64,000 nt of DNA from Peronospora farinosa (taxonomy: Eukaryota; Oomycota; Peronosporomycetes; Peronosporales; Peronosporaceae). Where the stretch lies: positions 1 through 64,000 of the forward strand of contig CANTFK010000985.1 in assembly GCA_947646735.1 (NCBI GenBank). Reading direction: 5' to 3'. The translations under genes were made by a program, and so were the position numbers. Position 1 is the stretch's first letter. Each line of letters opens with the position of its first letter. This document shows, piece after piece, positions 57,819 to 64,000 of the stretch. Below the pieces are notes generated by a model. The model saw nothing but the letters and a program-made list of their open reading frames with translations. It was not told where the DNA came from and made no database searches.

Positions 57819-58146
57819 ACGCAAACCTATTTACACGCCCACATGTTCCGCCGCCAGCATGCACTCTACACACTTCACATATGCGTCACGACCCTCCTCC
57901 CTATGCTTTACCTTCCAATACGGCGGCATACCCACACTCGTCACTCCTTTTCGGTCCGTCATGGTGGTCCTACGCGTCAAAGCCTTCTCGTCACTGTGCC
58001 ATCTCTTTCTGATTCGGTGTTGATGGCTGCAGCATATGCCGCAAGTGATGAGCCTGTCGATATCTATCAATCCAGCCGCTAATGGACGCCTAGCGGTCGC
58101 AAGCAATGAGCTACATAAGTGTCGAAAAAGACCAGCTCCAACAACA

Positions 58147-58218
58147 GGGCCTTGCCGGAGATCGAATCCGGGACCTCTCGCACCCTAAGCGAGAATCATA
58201 CCACTAGACCACAAGGCC
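58147..58218 (-). tRNA. tRNA-Pro(AGG), copy 40
   Basis: Distal spacer, 400-bp unit. Confidence 0.96.
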
Positions 58219-58545
58219 ACGCAAACCTATTTACACGCCCACATGTTCCGCCGCCAGCATGCACTCTACACACTTCACATATGCGTCACGACCCTCTTCA
58301 TATGCTTTACCTTCCAATACGGCGGCATACCCACACTCGTCACTCCTTTTCGGTCCGTCATGGTGGTCCTACGCGTCAAAGCCTTCTCGTCACTGTGCCA
58401 TCTCTTTCTGATTCGGTGTTGATGGCTGCAGCATATGCCGCAAGTGATGAGCCTGTCGATATCTATCAATCCAGCCGCTAATGGACGCCTAGCGGTCGCA
58501 AGCAATGAGCTACATAAGTGTCGAAAAAGACCAGCTCCAACAACA

Positions 58546-58617
58546 GGGCCTTGCCGGAGATCGAATCCGGGACCTCTCGCACCCTAAGCGAGAATCATAC
58601 CACTAGACCACAAGGCC
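58546..58617 (-). tRNA. tRNA-Pro(AGG), copy 41
   Basis: Distal spacer; last one with GATTCGGTGTTG. Confidence 0.96.
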
Positions 58618-58944
58618 ACGCAAACCTATTTACACGCCCACATGTTCCGCCGCCAGCATGCACTCTACGCACTTCACATATGCGTCACGACCCTCTTCAT
58701 ATGCTTTACCTTCCAATACGGCGGCATACCCACACTCGTCACTCCTTTTCGGTCCGTCATGGTGGTCCTACGCGTCAAAGCCTTCTCGTCACTGTGCCAT
58801 CTCTTTCTGATTCGCTGTTGATGGCTGCAGCATATGCCGCAAGTGATGAGCCTGTCGATATCTATCAATCCAGCCGCTAATGGACGCCTAGCGGTCGCAA
58901 GCAATGAGCTACATAAGTGTCGAAAAAGACCAGCTCCAACAACA

Positions 58945-59016
58945 GGGCCTTGCCGGAGATCGAATCCGGGACCTCTCGCACCCTAAGCGAGAATCATACC
59001 ACTAGACCACAAGGCC
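58945..59016 (-). tRNA. tRNA-Pro(AGG), copy 42
   Basis: Distal spacer; first one with GATTCGCTGTTG, kept from here on. Confidence 0.96.
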
Positions 59017-59344
59017 ACGCAAACCTATTTACACGCCCACATGTTCCGCCGCCAGCATGCACTCTACGCACTTCACATATGCGTCACGACCCTCTTCCAT
59101 ATGCTTTACCTTCCAATACGGCGGCATACCCACACTCGTCACTCCTTTTCGGTCCGTCATGGTGGTCCTACGCGTCAAAGCCTTCTCGTCACTGTGCCAT
59201 CTCTTTCTGATTCGCTGTTGATGGCTGCAGCATATGCCGCAAGTGATGAGCCTGTCGATATCTATCAATCCAGCCGCTAATGGACGCCTAGCGGTCGCAA
59301 GCAATGAGCTACATAAGTGTCGAAAAAGACCAGCTCCAACAACA

Positions 59345-59416
59345 GGGCCTTGCCGGAGATCGAATCCGGGACCTCTCGCACCCTAAGCGAGAATCATACC
59401 ACTAGACCACAAGGCC
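59345..59416 (-). tRNA. tRNA-Pro(AGG), copy 43
   Basis: Distal spacer, 400-bp unit (CTCTTCCATATGC). Confidence 0.96.
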
Positions 59417-59743
59417 ACGCAAACCTATTTACACGCCCACATGTTCCGCCGCCAGCATGCACTCTACGCACTTCACATATGCGTCACGACCCTCTTCATA
59501 TGCTTTACCTTCCAATACGGCGGCATACCCACACTCGTCACTCCTTTTCGGTCCGTCATGGTGGTCCTACGCGTCAAAGCCTTCTCGTCACTGTGCCATC
59601 TCTTTCTGATTCGCTGTTGATGGCTGCAGCATATGCCGCAAGTGATGAGCCTGTCGATATCTATCAATCCAGCCGCTAATGGACGCCTAGCGGTCGCAAG
59701 CAATGAGCTACATAAGTGTCGAAAAAGACCAGCTCCAACAACA

Positions 59744-59815
59744 GGGCCTTGCCGGAGATCGAATCCGGGACCTCTCGCACCCTAAGCGAGAATCATACCA
59801 CTAGACCACAAGGCC
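59744..59815 (-). tRNA. tRNA-Pro(AGG), copy 44
   Basis: Distal spacer, 399 bp. Confidence 0.96.
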
Positions 59816-60142
59816 ACGCAAACCTATTTACACGCCCACATGTTCCGCCGCCAGCATGCACTCTACGCACTTCACATATGCGTCACGACCCTCTTCATAT
59901 GCTTTACCTTCCAATACGGCGGCATACCCACACTCGTCACTCCTTTTCGGTCCGTCATGGTGGTCCTACGCGTCAAAGCCTTCTCGTCACTGTGCCATCT
60001 CTTTCTGATTCGCTGTTGATGGCTGCAGCATATGCCGCAAGTGATGAGCCTGTCGATATCTATCAATCCAGCCGCTAATGGACGCCTAGCGGTCGCAAGC
60101 AATGAGCTACATAAGTGTCGAAAAAGACCAGCTCCAACAACA

Positions 60143-60214
60143 GGGCCTTGCCGGAGATCGAATCCGGGACCTCTCGCACCCTAAGCGAGAATCATACCAC
60201 TAGACCACAAGGCC
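60143..60214 (-). tRNA. tRNA-Pro(AGG), copy 45
   Basis: Distal spacer, 399 bp. Confidence 0.96.
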
Positions 60215-60541
60215 ACGCAAACCTATTTACACGCCCACATGTTCCGCCGCCAGCATGCACTCTACGCACTTCACATATGCGTCACGACCCTCTTCATATG
60301 CTTTACCTTCCAATACGGCGGCATACCCACACTCGTCACTCCTTTTCGGTCCGTCATGGTGGTCCTACGCGTCAAAGCCTTCTCGTCACTGTGCCATCTC
60401 TTTCTGATTCGCTGTTGATGGCTGCAGCATATGCCGCAAGTGATGAGCCTGTCGATATCTATCAATCCAGCCGCTAATGGACGCCTAGCGGTCGCAAGCA
60501 ATGAGCTACATAAGTGTCGAAAAAGACCAGCTCCAACAACA

Positions 60542-60613
60542 GGGCCTTGCCGGAGATCGAATCCGGGACCTCTCGCACCCTAAGCGAGAATCATACCACT
60601 AGACCACAAGGCC
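60542..60613 (-). tRNA. tRNA-Pro(AGG), copy 46
   Basis: Distal spacer, 399 bp. Confidence 0.96.
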
Positions 60614-60940
60614 ACGCAAACCTATTTACACGCCCACATGTTCCGCCGCCAGCATGCACTCTACGCACTTCACATATGCGTCACGACCCTCTTCATATGC
60701 TTTACCTTCCAATACGGCGGCATACCCACACTCGTCACTCCTTTTCGGTCCGTCATGGTGGTCCTACGCGTCAAAGCCTTCTCGTCACTGTGCCATCTCT
60801 TTCTGATTCGCTGTTGATGGCTGCAGCATATGCCGCAAGTGATGAGCCTGTCGATATCTATCAATCCAGCCGCTAATGGACGCCTAGCGGTCGCAAGCAA
60901 TGAGCTACATAAGTGTCGAAAAAGACCAGCTCCAACAACA

Positions 60941-61012
60941 GGGCCTTGCCGGAGATCGAATCCGGGACCTCTCGCACCCTAAGCGAGAATCATACCACTA
61001 GACCACAAGGCC
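60941..61012 (-). tRNA. tRNA-Pro(AGG), copy 47
   Basis: Distal spacer, 399 bp. Confidence 0.96.
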
Positions 61013-61339
61013 ACGCAAACCTATTTACACGCCCACATGTTCCGCCGCCAGCATGCACTCTACACACTTCACATATGCGTCACGACCCTCTTCATATGCT
61101 TTACCTTCCAATACGGCGGCATACCCACACTCGTCACTCCTTTTCGGTCCGTCATGGTGGTCCTACGCGTCAAAGCCTTCTCGTCACTGTGCCATCTCTT
61201 TCTGATTCGCTGTTGATGGCTGCAGCATATGCCGCAAGTGATGAGCCTGTCGATATCTATCAATCCAGCCGCTAATGGACGCCTAGCGGTCGCAAGCAAT
61301 GAGCTACATAAGTGTCGAAAAAGACCAGCTCCAACAACA

Positions 61340-61411
61340 GGGCCTTGCCGGAGATCGAATCCGGGACCTCTCGCACCCTAAGCGAGAATCATACCACTAG
61401 ACCACAAGGCC
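61340..61411 (-). tRNA. tRNA-Pro(AGG), copy 48
   Basis: Distal spacer with CTCTACACAC where most distal units have CTCTACGCAC. Confidence 0.96.
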
Positions 61412-61738
61412 ACGCAAACCTATTTACACGCCCACATGTTCCGCCGCCAGCATGCACTCTACGCACTTCACATATGCGTCACGACCCTCTTCATATGCTT
61501 TACCTTCCAATACGGCGGCATACCCACACTCGTCACTCCTTTTCGGTCCGTCATGGTGGTCCTACGCGTCAAAGCCTTCTCGTCACTGTGCCATCTCTTT
61601 CTGATTCGCTGTTGATGGCTGCAGCATATGCCGCAAGTGATGAGCCTGTCGATATCTATCAATCCAGCCGCTAATGGACGCCTAGCGGTCGCAAGCAATG
61701 AGCTACATAAGTGTCGAAAAAGACCAGCTCCAACAACA

Positions 61739-61810
61739 GGGCCTTGCCGGAGATCGAATCCGGGACCTCTCGCACCCTAAGCGAGAATCATACCACTAGA
61801 CCACAAGGCC
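61739..61810 (-). tRNA. tRNA-Pro(AGG), copy 49
   Basis: Distal spacer, 399 bp. Confidence 0.96.
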
Positions 61811-62137
61811 ACGCAAACCTATTTACACGCCCACATGTTCCGCCGCCAGCATGCACTCTACACACTTCACATATGCGTCACGACCCTCTTCATATGCTTT
61901 ACCTTCCAATACGGCGGCATACCCACACTCGTCACTCCTTTTCGGTCCGTCATGGTGGTCCTACGCGTCAAAGCCTTCTCGTCACTGTGCCATCTCTTTC
62001 TGATTCGCTGTTGATGGCTGCAGCATATGCCGCAAGTGATGAGCCTGTCGATATCTATCAATCCAGCCGCTAATGGACGCCTAGCGGTCGCAAGCAATGA
62101 GCTACATAAGTGTCGAAAAAGACCAGCTCCAACAACA

Positions 62138-62209
62138 GGGCCTTGCCGGAGATCGAATCCGGGACCTCTCGCACCCTAAGCGAGAATCATACCACTAGAC
62201 CACAAGGCC
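62138..62209 (-). tRNA. tRNA-Pro(AGG), copy 50
   Basis: Distal spacer with CTCTACACAC, as copy 48. Confidence 0.96.
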
Positions 62210-62536
62210 ACGCAAACCTATTTACACGCCCACATGTTCCGCCGCCAGCATGCACTCTACGCACTTCACATATGCGTCACGACCCTCTTCATATGCTTTA
62301 CCTTCCAATACGGCGGCATACCCACACTCGTCACTCCTTTTCGGTCCGTCATGGTGGTCCTACGCGTCAAAGCCTTCTCGTCACTGTGCCATCTCTTTCT
62401 GATTCGCTGTTGATGGCTGCAGCATATGCCGCAAGTGATGAGCCTGTCGATATCTATCAATCCAGCCGCTAATGGACGCCTAGCGGTCGCAAGCAATGAG
62501 CTACATAAGTGTCGAAAAAGACCAGCTCCAACAACA

Positions 62537-62608
62537 GGGCCTTGCCGGAGATCGAATCCGGGACCTCTCGCACCCTAAGCGAGAATCATACCACTAGACC
62601 ACAAGGCC
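62537..62608 (-). tRNA. tRNA-Pro(AGG), copy 51
   Basis: Distal spacer, 399 bp. Confidence 0.96.
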
Positions 62609-62935
62609 ACGCAAACCTATTTACACGCCCACATGTTCCGCCGCCAGCATGCACTCTACGCACTTCACATATGCGTCACGACCCTCTTCATATGCTTTAC
62701 CTTCCAATACGGCGGCATACCCACACTCGTCACTCCTTTTCGGTCCGTCATGGTGGTCCTACGCGTCAAAGCCTTCTCGTCACTGTGCCATCTCTTTCTG
62801 ATTCGCTGTTGATGGCTGCAGCATATGCCGCAAGTGATGAGCCTGTCGATATCTATCAATCCAGCCGCTAATGGACGCCTAGCGGTCGCAAGCAATGAGC
62901 TACATAAGTGTCGAAAAAGACCAGCTCCAACAACA

Positions 62936-63007
62936 GGGCCTTGCCGGAGATCGAATCCGGGACCTCTCGCACCCTAAGCGAGAATCATACCACTAGACCA
63001 CAAGGCC
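62936..63007 (-). tRNA. tRNA-Pro(AGG), copy 52
   Basis: Distal spacer, 399 bp. Confidence 0.96.
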
Positions 63008-63334
63008 ACGCAAACCTATTTACACGCCCACATGTTCCGCCGCCAGCATGCACTCTACGCACTTCACATATGCGTCACGACCCTCTTCATATGCTTTACC
63101 TTCCAATACGGCGGCATACCCACACTCGTCACTCCTTTTCGGTCCGTCATGGTGGTCCTACGCGTCAAAGCCTTCTCGTCACTGTGCCATCTCTTTCTGA
63201 TTCGCTGTTGATGGCTGCAGCATATGCCGCAAGTGATGAGCCTGTCGATATCTATCAATCCAGCCGCTAATGGACGCCTAGCGGTCGCAAGCAATGAGCT
63301 ACATAAGTGTCGAAAAAGACCAGCTCCAACAACA

Positions 63335-63406
63335 GGGCCTTGCCGGAGATCGAATCCGGGACCTCTCGCACCCTAAGCGAGAATCATACCACTAGACCAC
63401 AAGGCC
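63335..63406 (-). tRNA. tRNA-Pro(AGG), copy 53
   Basis: Distal spacer, 399 bp. Confidence 0.96.
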
Positions 63407-63733
63407 ACGCAAACCTATTTACACGCCCACATGTTCCGCCGCCAGCATGCACTCTACGCACTTCACATATGCGTCACGACCCTCTTCATATGCTTTACCT
63501 TCCAATACGGCGGCATACCCACACTCGTCACTCCTTTTCGGTCCGTCATGGTGGTCCTACGCGTCAAAGCCTTCTCGTCACTGTGCCATCTCTTTCTGAT
63601 TCGCTGTTGATGGCTGCAGCATATGCCGCAAGTGATGAGCCTGTCGATATCTATCAATCCAGCCGCTAATGGACGCCTAGCGGTCGCAAGCAATGAGCTA
63701 CATAAGTGTCGAAAAAGACCAGCTCCAACAACA

Positions 63734-63805
63734 GGGCCTTGCCGGAGATCGAATCCGGGACCTCTCGCACCCTAAGCGAGAATCATACCACTAGACCACA
63801 AGGCC
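63734..63805 (-). tRNA. tRNA-Pro(AGG), copy 54
   Basis: Last complete copy; the next spacer is cut by the window edge. Confidence 0.96.
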
Positions 63806-64000
63806 ACGCAAACCTATTTACACGCCCACATGTTCCGCCGCCAGCATGCACTCTACGCACTTCACATATGCGTCACGACCCTCTTCATATGCTTTACCTT
63901 CCAATACGGCGGCATACCCACACTCGTCACTCCTTTTCGGTCCGTCATGGTGGTCCTACGCGTCAAAGCCTTCTCGTCACTGTGCCATCTCTTTCTGATT

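Larger units (their letters stand above)
42273..64000 (-). repeat. Tandem array of about 399-bp units, each with one tRNA-Pro(AGG)
   Basis: 54 complete tRNA genes lie in head-to-tail units and the array leaves the window on the right. Unit length is 399 bp in most cases, 395 bp five times and 400 bp four times. Spacers to the left of copies 2-36 form a proximal family (CACAACCCTCCTCCCTTGC, GTGTTTATGG). Those of 37 and 39-54 form a distal family (CTTCATATGC or a close variant, AATACGGCGGCATACCC, TGTTGATGG); copies 1 and 38 are intermediate. A mosaic site lies 65-80 bases left of each tRNA. Its types are a CCGCTAATGGACGCCTAGCGG-like, b with CCGTTAATGG, c with CTAATCGACGCCTAG, d with TTAATCG, e a 4-base-shorter form with CGAAGCCGACCGGTCG, f with CCTACCGG, g with CGACGCCGACCGG, and h equal to e without the shortening. 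Confidence 0.97.

Noticed and set aside
42575..63669. Repeated plus-strand open frames of 97-154 codons and minus-strand frames of 63-91 codons in every array unit
   Set aside because: The plus frames start at GTG and read backwards through the tRNA gene. Lengths jump with the 4-base spacer indel, and they recur only because the DNA repeats. There is no sign of protein-level conservation.
42273..64000. CRISPR-like or rDNA-like array
   Set aside because: The period of about 399 bp with an internal tRNA and near-identical spacers is not a CRISPR pattern, and no 5S or other rRNA sequence is present in the unit.

Overview
The window is eukaryotic and fits an oomycete of the Peronosporaceae (a Phytophthora or downy-mildew type genome). 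The genes are compact. They are broken by short GT-AG introns of about 60-105 bp, and several are packed head to head. Degraded Ty3/gypsy, Ty1/copia, LINE-like and MULE-like remnants lie between them. One promoter carries an oomycete-like TCATTYY initiator, and the protein set (a jacalin-like secreted protein, a phosphatase-FYVE fusion, a PHD-rich chromatin protein) suits this group. Genus and species are inferred, not proven.

Layout. Bases 1-5480 are transposon wreckage: a minus-strand Ty3/gypsy remnant with one LTR, then a plus-strand LINE-like remnant. Bases 5480-12960 are repeat-rich and gene-poor, with one intact gene for a secreted jacalin-like protein with low-complexity tails (9038-10378). 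A broken Ser-rich gene and a copia integrase remnant occupy 12890-14620. Bases 14994-41690 form a gene-dense block: GH47 alpha-mannosidase (-), a small hypothetical gene (+), ARPC2 (-) head to head with a PH-domain membrane protein (+), a rhodanese/dual-specificity-phosphatase/FYVE protein (-), a 1493-residue protein with three PHD/extended-PHD modules (+), a MULE-like fragment with a frameshifted Myb/SANT-like gene (+), dihydroxy-acid dehydratase (-), an N-terminally extended cyclophilin (-) head to head with RPL13A (+), and an SCYL2-type pseudokinase (-). Exon structures were worked out from splice signals and protein continuity.

From about 42273 to the right edge (64000) the window is one tandem array of units of about 399 bp. 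Each unit carries one 72-nt tRNA-Pro(AGG) gene on the minus strand followed by a T5 Pol III terminator. There are 54 complete tRNA genes and the array runs off the window. The tRNAs look identical, while the spacers fall into a proximal and a distal family with a short mosaic site that varies between units. All copies share an A53-U61 pair where G53-C61 is nearly universal, which also alters the B box. This array is the most notable object in the window.

The protein genes serve unrelated housekeeping jobs (glycoprotein trimming, actin nucleation, branched-chain amino acid synthesis, translation, trafficking, chromatin). No operon-like pathway links them. The only joint regulation suggested is by the two short bidirectional promoters (ARPC2/PH protein and cyclophilin/RPL13A).
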